A DNA stretch of 64,000 nt. Source: Chromobotia macracanthus (taxonomy: Eukaryota; Chordata; Actinopteri; Cypriniformes; Botiidae). The notes below the pieces were generated by a model. It did no database searches, had not been told where the DNA came from, and worked only from the letters and a program-made list of their open reading frames with translations. Position numbers and translations under genes: made by a program. Where the stretch lies: NCBI GenBank assembly GCA_036877525.1, contig JAZGTH010000032.1, positions 1,097,001-1,161,000 of the forward strand, read 5' to 3'. Below are positions 11,180 to 23,083 of the stretch, piece after piece; position 1 is the stretch's first letter; every line of letters begins with the position of its first letter.

Positions 11180-13880
11180 GACAATGTATTGTAAACTCCG
11201 ACAGAAATGACACAAGCCTGGGCTTGTAATGTGTTTTTGCAGAAAGGTGAAATCTCATTATTGTTATTAATTATCATTATTATTATATTGAGCTGGTTTT
11301 GCATCAATGACAAACATTGACGTCAGACCTGCATTGAAATGTTTTGACGTGCCATTTCTTAATATACATAATATTACATAATAAAAATACATAATAAAAT
11401 TTCTTAATGTGTAAAAATCCAATGAATAATCCAATGAATGACTTATTTTATTCTTTCCTCACAGACAGCTTTTATTTACCTTCAGAATACAGTCCTACTT
11501 CACCATTAACTAACACTACTAAAACATAATACCATTTTACTTTTATATATACCCTGATGCCAAACAGATGCAAAGAGACAGGGACTGCTACATAAGTATT
11601 GTTTGTTATATATTGACAGACAGTGGGAGTGGTGTCACTCTACAGATGTGTTTGTGTTGTATGTGGGACAGCAGCAGTCATTGAGGGCTTTCTGAGAAAT
11701 GGGATATTAGGTTGCCTGGCATTGCACCATACTGTGAGGGGTGCGTTTGTGTGTGTTTGTGTGTTGGGGGCGGAAGGGACTGATCCTGTGGTTAAGAGGA
11801 GGGGGAGGCTGGAGAGAAAGAAAGAAGAAAAGCAGTGGTCTAACTGCTTTCTCTAAATACAGATGGAAGAAACTGGGTAAAACTGTTGATGGGGCAGAAC
11901 AAATCTAAACACAGCAGGTGTGCATGTGGGAAAAAAATATGGCACATATACTGTAAAAAAACCTTTAAATTTTAAAACTTTAAACTTTAAAACTTACACT
12001 TTAAAAGAAATTTAAAGTGTATTCTTTGATAATAGCTGCCAAAATGATACATACATTTTTACAGTGGTATTTGTACAATTTATAGTTATAGTAACTTTAC
12101 AGCACTTTACTACAAGAAATTACTGATAAACATTATAAAGTCCCGGCAGTATTTCACAGTGTACAGGTGCATGCTGTTTGTTTGTGGTATAACAGGATAT
12201 AAGGTCCCAAGCCACAACATTTCTCTTCTCTGTTGTGTGTTTTTTACTGCTTTCTCACACTGTTTACTTCTACCTCCCCCCTCGTAGAGCACTCCTCCTC
12301 ACGTGTCTGTCTCTAACCCAACAGAAACATGGACGCTTACTGCACGTGCTCAGTGGCAGCCTGCACCCATTGCAATTCACACTCTGTGGCTTTCTATACA
12401 TGCATGTGATCAACGGTAGAGTCTCTCATTTATTTTGTTTGTGGGAATAAAAACTATTCACAGACATCAACATGAAAATATTGCAAGCGTTCAAACAAAA
12501 CCCAGCTATATTGTGTGAGATAATAACTTTAATCTTATCTTTAAAACATTTCATCTTATCTAAGACCTGTTTAAGGATTTCTGGGTAGAGAACTAGTTTC
12601 ACTTTTAAACAAACGTTTATCTGTGTTCAGGAACTTACTCAGGCCCTGTTTACACCTGGTGTTCAGATCAATCGGAAGCAATCACCAGAGGCACACTGCT
12701 GTTGACACTAAAAACTAACATGCATCTGCTTTTGTAACTACACACATCACTTCATATGTCAGTGTGGTACAGCATATTTATAATATAAAATAGCACACCA
12801 TTTTTTGCTAAACTCATTTTAACAATGGTGGAGCAAGAGTTTGAAAAGATCATGCTGAGCAAATTAGATAAATTGTTGACATATATTTATAGCTAAAACC
12901 ACATAGGAACACCCTAGAAATGTCAAAGAAACACTCTGAACCTGTTAGAAGTTTTTTAGAAAATACTGGGAACAGTTTTAGCGATGTGGCGAGTTTTGCA
13001 CCATTTACACATTTACACCATTTATGCAAATGTAAATATCTAGTCAAATATAATCAACACTAATTTATTCATTACATTAATACTAAACTAAACAACAAAA
13101 TATCATGTTGTAGACTTTCTCATTTTCTGAAAGTGATCTACTGCAGATGACATTGTATGAAAATGTGAATTCATAATTCATTACACAATTCTACATTGTG
13201 TAATGTTTTGCAATAAAAGTTTTGCAACGGAACTGTACAAAGTCCTGCTTCCTCTTCAATGACAGCAGTGTCATAACCCTCGTCTGTCCTACGTGAACAT
13301 TGAGTGTCAGATATATCCAAGAGTCATTCCCATACACACACAGAGCATGGGCCAGAGAAGAAAGAAAGGAGGAAAAAAGAGAGAGCTTAAACAAATCATT
13401 GGGTGGGGAAGCCACATTCCTTGAGTGCTATGAATAGCTAATAAGATCCTGGGGCAGAAGTGAGGACCTGCCCTGGATGAAAAGAGTCTTGCGTATTTGA
13501 AGACTTTCACATCAGATGAGGCCAGCATAATATTCTCTGTTGTAAGTTTAGTTTCACAACTGTTGTAAAGTTGTGCTTTTAAAAAACAGCTGTCGTCTTG
13601 TTAATAAAATTTTCACATTGTTTTCCTTAATCAGCATTTTGTTATTCTTCGGTAGAAATAAATCCTTAAAACAAAATACATTTTATTTGAGAAGAATGTT
13701 TGCAAAAGATAATAGGACTTCTGTTTTTCTTTATTTTACGAATAACACTTACTTTTTAATCCTATTTCTTATCCATCCATTATATATAGATCTGAAGTGG
13801 TGTTATTTAATTGTTGTGTTTAAAATTGCTTTAGGATGAGTGTAAAGATGAGTTCAGTCAGATCACAGGGGTGTTGTGTT
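11180..13880. other. Long non-coding stretch, no gene recognised
   Basis: AT-rich sequence with only short, motif-free open frames. Bases 11950-12020 are a simple 'ctttaaa/ttttaaaact' low-complexity block after an 'actgtaaaaaa' word often seen at fish MITE ends. A diffuse T/G-rich region (11620-11860) gives a basic open frame without family resemblance. Nothing supports a functional gene. Confidence 0.5.
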
Positions 13881-13925
13881 TTAAAAAGATAATTCAAACT
13901 TTTGTCATTATTTACTCTCCTTCAT

Positions 13926-14390
13926 AAGATTCCAAACTCTTGTGCCTATGGGTAGCTAGTGGAGTGAGATCAGGAGGGGTGTGACGTGGGCTCTCTTTGG
14001 TTGATTGAAGACCAGACATGCTGCAGCATTCTGGATCTTTTGCAGGGGTTTGGATGCATTGGCTGGAAGGCCAGCCAAAAGGGCATTGCAGTAGTCCAGC
14101 CTTGATATTACGAGTGCTTGGACTAGGAGCTGCGTTGTGTGCTCGGACGAGTGCTTGGACTAGGAGCTGCGTTGTGTGCTGCGTTGTGTGCTTGGTTGCA
14201 TTGGCTGGAAGGTCTGATTTTCCTGATGTGGTAGAGCACGAACATGCATGACCGAGAGATTGTTGCAATGTGGGTAAGGAATTTCAGCTGGTCATCAAAC
14301 ACCACCCTGAGGTTAGTTGGACCGAGTATAGTCATGGCCAATACTGATTGGATTGTAAGAGCAGACTGATTGCTATTAAAGGAGGGAAAA
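13926..14390 (-). pseudogene. LINE fragment (same family as 18051-19790)
   Basis: Minus-strand pieces read 'NLRVVFDDQLKFLTHIA', 'SCMFVLYHIRKIRP' and 'LVQALVI...', the region after the RT palm that is better preserved in the copy at 18082-18624 ('LGVVFDDQLTFSDHIAKTTR'). Frameshifts and a small tandem duplication (14111-14192) interrupt it. Only the RT C-terminal end is present, as expected of 5' truncation. Adjacent bases 13884-13925 resemble the start of a common fish MITE. Confidence 0.75.
14111..14192. repeat. Short tandem duplication inside LINE fragment
   Basis: A 33-base unit starting 'cgagtgcttggactagg' occurs at 14111-14143 and again, identical, at 14148-14180. It is followed by a partial third copy 'gcgttgtgtgct' at 14181-14192. 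The period is 37 bases. It duplicates LINE coding sequence, so it arose after insertion. Confidence 0.85.
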
Positions 14391-14404
14391 GGTGCTTCCA
14401 ATCA

Positions 14405-15052
14405 TTGTGTTCTTGTTAGCAATGGAAAGAGGTGAAATCATCGCAGTTATTTTCTCTGATAAGCTTCTCTCATAATTCTGCCCCAAAACACTGCCATGAT
14501 TAAAGAATGGTATCAAAATGTCCAGCAAGAGAACTTCTCCCAATGATCCAGGAGCAATTTGGTGATGATCCGTTTCATTTTCCAGCATGATGGAACATCA
14601 TGTCACAGGGCAAGAGTGATAATGAAGTGGCTCGAAGATCATTACATTGAAAAATCTGTTGCCAGGCAACTCCCCAGATCTCAGTCACATAAAGAACCTG
14701 TGGTCAATCCTCAAAAGGCGAGTGGACAAGCAGAAGCCCACAAATTCTGATCAGATCTGAGCACTAATCAGGCAAGAATGGATTGCCATCACTCAGGATT
14801 TGGCCCAGAAGCTAAAATCCAGCATGCCGGAGTGAATTGCAGAGGTTATAAAGGACAAGGATTAACACTGTAAATACTGACTCTTTGCATATATTAAATG
14901 TTTCTGCCAATAAAAGTCCACTTTTGAAATGCTTATTGTTTTACACTGCACCACAGAAACGTGGAAAAATAATCTACAAAAATACTGATGCAGCAAACTT
15001 TGCAAAACACAAACTTTTTGTCACTGCCAATACTTTTGGCTATGACTGTAGG
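14405..15052 (+). pseudogene. Tc1/mariner transposase relic
   Basis: The C-terminal half of a Tc1-type DDE transposase is readable: 'AKEWYQN'-like start near 14505, 'IQEQFGDD', 'FQHDGTSCHRARVIMKWL' (14575-14635, holding the second catalytic Asp), then in another frame the helix where 'PIENLW' is expected, here 'HIKNLWSILKRRVDK' (14688 on). The third acidic residue is therefore Lys. The element ends with '...ttttggctatgactgta' (15035-15052), the typical inner-to-outer end of a fish Tc1 terminal repeat. No 5' terminal repeat or N-terminal DNA-binding domain is seen; the left side abuts a LINE fragment. It is a dead, 5'-truncated copy. Confidence 0.85.
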
Positions 15053-15239
15053 TGTAAGAGTTGATGATCCAAGTTTTGATGATCCAATACAACTGTGAAG
15101 TTGTATTCTAATGGTGGGTTGTCTGGGATTATCAGAAGTTCTCAAAGCTATTAAAATAATGATCAAAAACAATTTTGCTGTAACATTAGTAGAGCCTTTT
15201 TTCAAGTTGGTACAGAATTAAAAAAGTATGAATAATGTT

Positions 15240-16440
15240 CGTATAAACATCAGCTAAGAATCTGGGTGTCCTTTTAGAAATAAATTTGTCATTTGAAAAC
15301 CACATATCCAAAATTTGTAAAACTGCATTTTTCATCTTTAAAAAATATTAAAATTACGACACATGCTCCCTATGTCAGACACTGGAAAATTCATAAATGC
15401 ATTCATGACATCATTTAGTGTGAAAACTCCAGCTGGTTCAAATGCAGCTGCTAGAGTTCTTACAAGAATGAACAAGATATTAGCCCAGTTCTGTCAACAC
15501 TGCTACCTACTTTTGCTGAATGTTTTAGCTCCCAAATACCTGAGCGATCTCCTCTCTTATTACAGTCCTTCACGTTCACTGTGATCTGAAAATTCTGGCC
15601 AGTGGACAATAACCAGAATTTCAAAATCAAGCGTGGATGATAGATCCTTTTGTACTTTGTGCCCAAATTTTGCAACAGTCTTCCCAGTATTGTCCGGGAG
15701 GTAGATTCACTGTCAGTTTAAATCTAGATTAAAGACCCACCTCTTTAATCTAGCCTACACATTAAGTACTCAAATCCCTTATGAAATTGTTAGGCTGCAT
15801 TAATTAGGTACCCAGGACACTTTCCATAAGAACAGATGTATTGGCTCTACACTAAATCTGTCTGTCTTTCATTTCCACAAGTTCCTGTAGTCAGCTGGAT
15901 CCAGACTTTATCCAGACCAGAGGAGTGGAGGACAGTGTAGGACTCCTGAGACAGATTAGTGGGAATATGATGGACTTTTTCTTAAACTTACTATTATCTA
16001 CTTACCTACCTCCAGCCTAGTTAGATTCCATATTTCTGTTCCCTTCCTAGTCACAGCAGTGTGATGTTATAGCTGCAATTAGTAACATTAGACCCAATAA
16101 TTTTAAATCAGTACATAATTATAAATCATTATTAACAATTCTAGGTTTATATCCAAGAAAGTTACAAATTACATCTTTACCTGGCCCTTCAGGTTGAGGA
16201 GGGACTTCATCTATACGTCATTGGATTTTTGGTTACTTGCCACTGTCGCCCTGTTGGCTTGCTTACTTGGAGACTGCTGACATTTAACTTAGCTTAAAGT
16301 TTTGTAAATTGTTAATATAGCTTCTAGCGAAATAATATAATTACAGTACTAAAGACTACTATTTCGCTATTTCTTTGTTTCCAATTCTCTTTCTATGTAT
16401 TATGTATGTATTGTATGGTATTATTGTAAATCCCTTATAC
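15240..16440 (+). pseudogene. L2-type LINE 3' fragment with long 3' UTR
   Basis: Broken frames give 'ISAKNLGVLLEINLSFENHI' (15250-15310), 'HMLPMSDTGKFINAFM'-like sequence (15360 on) and 'LISYYSPSRSL'-type sequence (15555). These are the last RT blocks of the L2 family. From about 15720 the sequence matches, with divergence, the 3' UTR of the copy at 52960-53600, including the shared word 'gccctgttggcttgcttac' (16248 here) and 'ggagactgctgacatttaac'. No intact frame remains. The unit is 5'-truncated within RT. Confidence 0.75.
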
Positions 16441-16455
16441 CCCTGTCCTATAAGA

Positions 16456-16683
16456 TGTTTTCTTTCTAAGTGCAATCTCCATGTAAGCTGGAATTGCATA
16501 TCTTGCTTAATATGATATCAATCATCTATCATGTTAATTGACTACACGTCATAGTACAGAAGTACATACTGTTTTAGTATACAGTCTGAACACATTACCC
16601 TCTCATAGACCACTGAGAGAGGTATGAGCCTTTGCACGTAATGGCAGGTGTATGTTTCTCATGCACGTCTATTTAATCAAATG
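16456..16683. repeat. Dispersed repeat, copy 1
   Basis: About 220 bases that recur in the same orientation at 25946-26164. Shared words include 'cttgcttaatatgata', 'catactgttttagta' and 'gaccactgagagaggtatga'. No coding potential. It lies between an L2 3' UTR and an LTR fragment. The family is not known to me. Confidence 0.8.
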
Positions 16684-16775
16684 GTTCAAGTATGTTGTAG
16701 TTTTTATCAGTTCAGTCAACTCTTTATTCATAAACCAACTACCAACCTAGTATCCCTAATTAGTTTTATTAATAT

Positions 16776-17085
16776 TGTTACGGAGGAGGTCCCTGCTCCA
16801 CCTCCTCCACGCCACCAGAGGCAACCGTCTCCAGAGTATTAACTGTGTTTTGGACTACATTTCACATAATGCCCCATACCTGGGATTGATTACTTTCTGC
16901 TCACCTGTTTCCCATTTACCCTCTATATAAACTCTGTCCATGCTCCATATCATTGCAAAGTCTTGTTTTGCCCTGGTGACATTACTGAGTGTTTGCTGCA
17001 TACTCTTTAGGATTACTCGTTGTGGGTTGGGATCTGGTTTTTGATTGTTTGCTGCCTGCCCTGATTATTGGACTGTTACCTGGTT
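16776..17085 (+). mobile_element. Gypsy LTR fragment (truncated solo LTR)
   Basis: It begins TGTTACGGAGG, reads through a 'ccagagtattaactg' block similar to the start of the LTR at 45267, then 'ctcacctgttt' and TATA-like 'ctatataaactctg' (16921-16937), and continues with 'cttgttttgccctggtgaca' as in the LTR at 33002. The 3' end with the AATAAA and terminal 'ttaca' is missing. It is directly followed by an L2-type tail at 17092-17145 ('acattgtaaaaagtgctata'). No internal Gypsy sequence adjoins it. Confidence 0.7.
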
Positions 17086-17091
17086 TTAAAG

Positions 17092-17145
17092 CAATGCAAC
17101 ATTGTAAAAAGTGCTATATAAGTAAAATTGATGTAAAAAAAATGG
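17092..17145 (+). repeat. L2-type 3' tail
   Basis: The string 'acattgtaaaaagtgctata' followed by 'taagtaaaattga' matches the terminal hairpin and tail of fish L2 LINEs and the minus-strand tail at 5341-5400. It marks the 3' end of an otherwise missing or distant L2 copy. Confidence 0.6.
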
Positions 17146-17663
17146 TATTGAAATTTCAAACAATGTAACAAAGCATACATTTGTGGTAAAACAGTCCAAT
17201 CACAAGCTCGTTTTTTTTAACTAAATATTTTTTCTTTTGATTTTGGAGTGAAATTAATATATTCTAGAATATATTCTTGGCAGGTTTTCTGAAAAAACTT
17301 CAGATAGACTAGTACGGTTGTGTTTTTCTAAATCCAATTTGGTGTATTCCCACTAGATTTTAAACAAACCCTATTTCTTACACACCCTCAAAACAGACTT
17401 TGGGAATTCATGTCTGTCAAACGCTCTTTCAAAGCTTTCTCTAGTGTGCAAACACACAAGAAGACTTTCAAGATGTCTGAGATGGCATAAAAGCCATGTA
17501 ATGTTACCGGAATGTCTTTTGTTTATGATGTTCAACTACTCCAATGTTGAAAAACCACAACAGCCAAACCTTAGATCGCCACATTCCATGAAAAACTGAC
17601 ACATCTTTGTTTCTATAGATCTCCAGCTCTCTAAGTCTGTCTCAGTCAGTTTTTGTACCGAGC

Positions 17664-17773
17664 CGTGTGCATGTTTTTATGAATGTCAGGCTCTGTGTGC
17701 ATCATCTACAGATAAATGTGGATAATTTGCAGAGTTGCAAGTGTGAGTTGAGGATGACGTCCATTCCTGTGAC
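17664..17773 (+). repeat. Inverted repeat arm 1
   Basis: This 110-base segment starting 'cgtgtgcatgtttttatga' is present again as a near-identical reverse complement at 18761-18871, about 1 kb away, with only a few small differences around the middle ('ttgcagagttgcaagtg' here). No coding sense or known repeat family is recognised. Confidence 0.9.
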
Positions 17774-18050
17774 CTTTCCACCAATCCTCTAATTCTCTTG
17801 TTCTGCCATGCGTGTGGTTAAATGGGGTTTTAGTCTCAAACTGGACCTGTTGGTTGTAATTACCTTCCCAATGACATTTTGCTAGTATAGGCAACTGTTC
17901 AGGAATAACTTTATTAATGTCACGCGTTAATGAAAGCTTGATGACACTTTGAGGTTGAAGAAAATGATTTAACCTCAGTAAGGTAAACTTAACCAATATT
18001 TTTATGCTGTTTTCTTATGTTAATTGTTCTACATTACATTACCTTTACAT

Positions 18051-19790
18051 TTATGCAGCAGACCGAACAGAGTTTGGAAGATCATTCCACCAACGAGGGA
18101 TAGTGAAGATGAACCTGCAAGCAAGTGATTGTGTGCCATTTGATGTGAATGAGTTTGTGAAGGTAAGTTGGTACAGAGCCAGTAGTGATTTTGTATGCGA
18201 GGAGTAGATATTTGAACTTGATGCGTGCAACAACTGGTAGCCAGTGAAGGAAAATGAGAAGAGGTGTGACATGGGCTCTTTTAATCTCTTTGAAGACCAT
18301 TCGAGCTGCTGCATTTTGAATCAGTTGTAGTGGTTTGAGTGTCTGTGCTGGAAGACCGGCCATTAGAGCATTGCAGTAGTCCAGCCTAGAAATGACAAGG
18401 GCCTGGACAAGGAACTGTGTCGCATGTTCAGTGAGATAAGGCCAGGTTTTCCTGATGTTATATAAAGCAAATCTACATGACCGTGTTGTTTTGGCAATGT
18501 GGTCGGAGAATGTCAGCTGGTCATCAAAGACTACACCAAGGTTTCTGGCTGTCCTTGTTGGCATTAAAGTTGTTGAGCCTAGCTGGACTGTGAAATTGTG
18601 TAGTAGGTTGACCTGGAAAGACAAGAGGTTCAGTCTTGGCTAGGTTGAGTTGTTGTTTTGTCATCCAAACTGAGATGTCTTGCAGACAGGCTGATATGTG
18701 TGTCATAACTGTGTGATCATCAAGGTGGAAGAAGATCTGGGTATAGCCATGTATAGCCAGGTCACAGGAATGGACGTCATCCTCAACTCACACGTGGCAA
18801 CTCTTGCAAATTATCCACATTTATCTGTAGATGATGCACACAGAGCCTGACATTCATAAAAACATGCACACGGGTATAGCCATCAGAATAGCCATGTGAG
18901 TGTATAATAGGACCTAATGATGTTGTGTAAATGGAGAACAGAAGTGGTCCAAGGACTGATCCTTGAGGGACCCCATGACCATGTGATGCGGTTTGAACAG
19001 CTCATCTCTCCACAACACCCTGAAGAATCTATCAGAGAGGTAGGACTGAAACCACTGGAGTGCAGTTCCTTGGATCCTCAGCGAGGACAGAGTGTTAAGA
19101 AGGATCTGGTGATTGACCATGTCAAAGGCTGCAGACAAATCTAGTAACATTTGTACGGAGGATTTGGACTCCGCCTTTGCTGTTCTCAAGGCTTCAGGGA
19201 CAGACAGCCACACTATCTCAGAACCCATGCTCTTGAACCCAGACTGCCTGTCGTCGAGCCAATTGTTCTGCGAGAGGAAAGATGATGTCTGCAGCTCATT
19301 TAAGTGTCTGTAGGTCTGTAGATGTTAGTAATGGAAGTGTCAAGTGTGGGCTTTTTAAGCAGAGGAGTAACCAGGGCTTGCTTAAATGTGGTGGGGAAGG
19401 TGCCAGTAAGAAGGGATGAGTTATGTGATGATAAATGTGTAAGTGATGAGGTAAGTGAACTCGATATGGCCTGTAGGAGATGGGAGGGGATTAGGTTAAG
19501 TGGGCAGGTAGTGGGGTGATAGGAGAGATGTTTGGAGACCTCTGCTTCACTAAGCATAGAAAAATAGGTGAGCAGGGCTTGGGGTGTGGGTGGGTCAGGT
19601 CCTGGAGTTGGTTGTGGTATAGTTTGCAAATTGTTTAGCTGATAAGGAGGTATGGGTAGAGGTGGAGGAGGACAGAGGAGGGAGTTGAAAGTTCTAAAGA
19701 GCTTGCGAGCATAAAATGTATTGCTGACCTTGATGGTGTAATATGCACTCTTAGCGCAATGGACATTGGTGGAGAAGGAGGACAGTAGTG
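18051..19790 (-). pseudogene. CR1/L2-group LINE, RT region (second family)
   Basis: On the minus strand: 'ARKLFRTFNSLL' (about 19690), 'LLTYFSMLSEAEVSKHL', 'TFKQALVTPLLKKPTLD' (19629-19300), 'QMLLDLSAAFDMVNHQILL' and 'WFQSYLSDR' (19228-18914), then, after a 121-base insertion at 18751-18871, 'ISVWMTKQQLNLAKTE', 'RNLGVVFDDQLTFSDHIA', 'SRLDYCNALMAGLPA', 'QNAAARMVF' and 'LHWLPVVARIKFKYLLLAYK' (18624-18082). The palm motif reads YSDG rather than YADD, next to the insertion. Many frameshifts are present. The 3' end at 18051 finishes in 'ctgcataaatgtaa' plus short repeats. The endonuclease is absent (5' truncation). Confidence 0.88.
18751..18871 (-). repeat. 121-bp insertion in LINE containing inverted repeat arm 2
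   Basis: The LINE sequence is interrupted here. The 12 bases 'gggtatagccat' occur immediately before (18739-18750) and again right after the insert (18872-18883), like a target-site duplication. Bases 18761-18871 are the reverse complement of 17664-17773. The insert has no poly(A), no internal promoter boxes and no coding frame. Confidence 0.85.
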
Positions 19791-19799
19791 ATGGATACT

Positions 19800-22675
19800 T
19801 TACTCTGGGACAGAACAGTAAGTAAGCCTTGCATAAGTTACCTAAACATTTTAAAAACTGCAGAGAGACACTACCAGCCAGTTGTGTTTACTAAAAATGA
19901 TGGAAATCAAATACCACCACAGACACACCCAAGAACAAGTTCTTCTACATCATCTGATGAATTACTGCTGTTACAATCCAAACTAGCTTTCCATGGTTTA
20001 ATGCAACATTAATTGCATCAGACAAATAGTGCTGTTTTTTCTAAATACTATACAAGCACAAATAATGCTTGTTTAAAATGGATTACAAAAAGTATGTGAA
20101 TAAGATGCAGGTAAAATACATGCTTCTGGCTCAACAAATACCATAAGAAGGTAACTATTACTCAAGTGTTCAGGAAACCTTGTTTAAAGTCATTATTTTT
20201 GCATTATAAATGCAAATTACAAAAAACATGCTACATGATATTATCAAACATGATGACCCCAGCTGTTGTTTTAAATGTGGATTAAGCATTAATTTCTCTT
20301 CCAGTTTCCATTGTGGTCCTGTGCAATACACTGAGTCAAAGTAAATCCAGATTAGAAATATGGGTTAATTTTATTTCGTTATTAGTTAGACCACCCACTC
20401 TTGACACATTTTGACAAACCACAAGGAATTGCAAAAGGAATTATAGCACTAAACACCTGGATAAATAGGAACAATGGAAGGAATAAACCCTCATAGTAAA
20501 AACCCTCACAGGAAAACTTGATGATGGTACATAAACTACAACAATGGGAAGATTTGAACAATTTAAGTGTTGGGTGTTGTGGGTAGTCACCAGGGCATTA
20601 ATATGCTGTTGCTATGGTGTTCTGGGTGGTTGCTAAGTTCTTCCCAAATTCTCCGTAATATTCAGGTCTTTAGAAATGGATCCCCCTTCAGTGTGCATGT
20701 ATGTTCTTATTGCCTGTTTTATGGTCTGCCAAATAACAATCTTAAGTCTGAGCAATTCGAAGAGTAGAAAAATGTTCTAAAGTTAAAATGTAAAAAAATT
20801 AACACATTTTTAAAGCTCAATTTACTGAAAGGTTCTTTCCAGAAATTAAAATTGGCTCTTCTATGGCATTGTCTGTTTTAAGAGTGCACTTTACTAATTA
20901 CAAATGTTGTCATTTAAAATGTGATTCTATTTGTTTATAGTTTTATGTAAATTATTCTAAATTGTGATCATGAATAATGAAGAATTAGAACTGTTGAAAC
21001 CTTTGACTGGTAGTGTATGGTACTGTATACAATGTATTTGTGTGAGGTTTTGGCACTGCTGTGTGGCACAGGCTGTTGTCCAACCATTAACACATGCTTT
21101 AGAACAATCTGAAATACACTGGGTAAATTATCCTATAAGAATTTCCTTATTTCACCAATAAGGTCAGTAGTGTTGAAACTAAAGAGCAATTCAATGTGTC
21201 CTAAAACTCAGAACAGAATTAATTCATTTATGTCAATATGTAGTAACTTGGTTAAAACTTCAAAATTTACATATGAGGTGTGATCGTGTGTAAATTATGT
21301 TGTGAAAAATTACATTAAAGATTTAGGTGAAGTACCAGACTATTAACATTTAAGGTAAACAGATGACAACTGAAATGACATAATAAAAAGTAAAAATCTG
21401 TTAATTTTGTGGAGCTTCTTCATCATTAATGATATTTGTTACATAATAAACAGAACTCTAAAGCTGAGTTTTTATGTTATTGCTTTGGCTTTGCACATAA
21501 AAATGAAGGCCATGTGAGTAATTGGCCAGTAACGTCTGAGATTAGAAGAAGAGCCAATCACAACAGATTAGAGGAGGTATTACTGGTTGCCCTGCCCTCA
21601 CTGTCTTTATGTATGTGTGTGTAATCCCTGCGCTGGCCAGAAACATTCAGCAGTATACAGGATTCGGTTGTGCAACACTGGATATAGGTGCGTCTGCTTT
21701 AAAGGGACACGGAAGACAAAAGGACACCTTTACAAGAACACAATCTTTTTGCTGGTATGTGATTCTTATTATTATGGTGTTTATATTGTGCTCCTTTGGC
21801 GTGAACCGTTGTTCATTTCTAAGTGTAACATGATATATTTTTGAAATCTCTGCATAATCACAAATATTTAAATAACTGTATTTTGGGACAAGTGATTGGA
21901 GGGTTCTTTGGTTTTTGTTATTTGAACTATGGTTTTGTGTTTCTAAAAAAACCGTGTCACTTAAGTTTTCTTGATATAAATTTGTTCTATATAGCATTCT
22001 CTTAATGAAATAGTGGGTGAATTTTATTATAATACTTTATTTTCTGTATTTTATCATTTGATTATTTTGTTTATTTTAAAATTTTCTATATTGTTATAAT
22101 GCTTTAATGTGAATCTGCATTAACGTAAACTTTTCTAAAAATACACAATAAATTCAGTAGACTATGTGCTGGTGTTTAAATTGTTTCACTTTGTCTAACA
22201 GCTGATCCTGAAAGTATTTGTATTTCATTCAAAAAGACAATCTGACCTCATCTGAACAGAAATAAAAAAGCAGAGGAAAAACACTTTGTTTTATGTAGCG
22301 ACACAAAGTGGTGAGGCTACAGTCCACCCTATAAGACATTTTTCTGTCTTTATCTCTTCCATTTATCCCAGGTTGTTTAATATTAAACTGTACTTATTAA
22401 AACATGTTAGTGTCCTTTGCTGTCCTAGAGCTATTGATTTAACCCATAAGAGTCAACAAGACAAGGCAAGACATTTACTCACAACTAATAGGTCTGTGGT
22501 TTGGAAAATTAAAAAGTAAAGGGAATTTTTAAAATGGTATGAAATAGCAAGGTACAATCATTATATGTATTATCTGACAACAAGATAAGATAACTGCTAA
22601 ATCTAGAGATCATAACCTATGTGTTGTATGCTTACAGATTAATAGTTCATTTTAACTTCATTGTAATTATCTAAT
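19800..22675. other. Long non-coding stretch upstream of the CITED exon
   Basis: AT-rich, with short motif-free frames. Bases 20570-20640 resemble a common fish 'gttgctatggtgttctgggt' repeat. I looked for an upstream CITED exon ending ATGG before a GT donor and found no good candidate. Much of this is probably intron or upstream flank of the CITED gene; that is inference. Confidence 0.45.
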
Positions 22676-23049
22676 ATGCATGCAACGGGCAGTGGATTGC
22701 CTTGTTTGCTAAGTACTGTGTCCATGCCGTCTGTTATTGTTTTGGTTCTGCTGAAGGCTCCCTGATGCTCCTGGCATCAGTATACCTTCTTTGAAGGGTT
22801 TCACTGCTGCTCTGTTTGAGCGTGCAGATAAAGAGACTTTCAAAGAGTGTCAATGCTTTTGGAATTAAGCAAATTGCATATGATTAGGAAGCATGCAAAA
22901 TGGGTCTATAAGGCTAACATTGTTAATAACTATAATATTAGGTTGTGCATCAGAAAGAGATTTTCTGTTGTTGTGATGGTTCACATGCTTTCAAGAAGCC
23001 TAAAAATGTTTGTCAGCTGACACTGAGAGAGCTCGCTTGAATAGTTGCT
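22676..23049. other. Possible conserved or intronic segment before the CITED exon
   Basis: Base composition becomes more balanced here than in the flanking AT-rich DNA, with homeodomain- or octamer-like words ('aagcaaattgcatatgatta', 'gcatgcaaaatg' around 22866-22900). This could be a regulatory element of the CITED gene or simply intron. No direct proof. Confidence 0.25.
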
Positions 23050-23083
23050 CCTCATTGCTAATGTTCTTCTTATGTCTCTGCAG
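23050..23083 (+). other. Splice acceptor of the CITED coding exon
   Basis: A branch-point-like 'tgctaat' (23056-23062), a pyrimidine-rich tract 'gttcttcttatgtctctg' and the terminal CAG at 23081-23083 precede the open frame. The first exon base is 23084. The two bases before codon GAA imply a phase-1 intron. Confidence 0.75.

Noticed and set aside
11623..11856. 77-codon frame with Arg/Glu/Lys-rich end
   Set aside because: No domain, no splice or promoter context, in repetitive TG-rich sequence.
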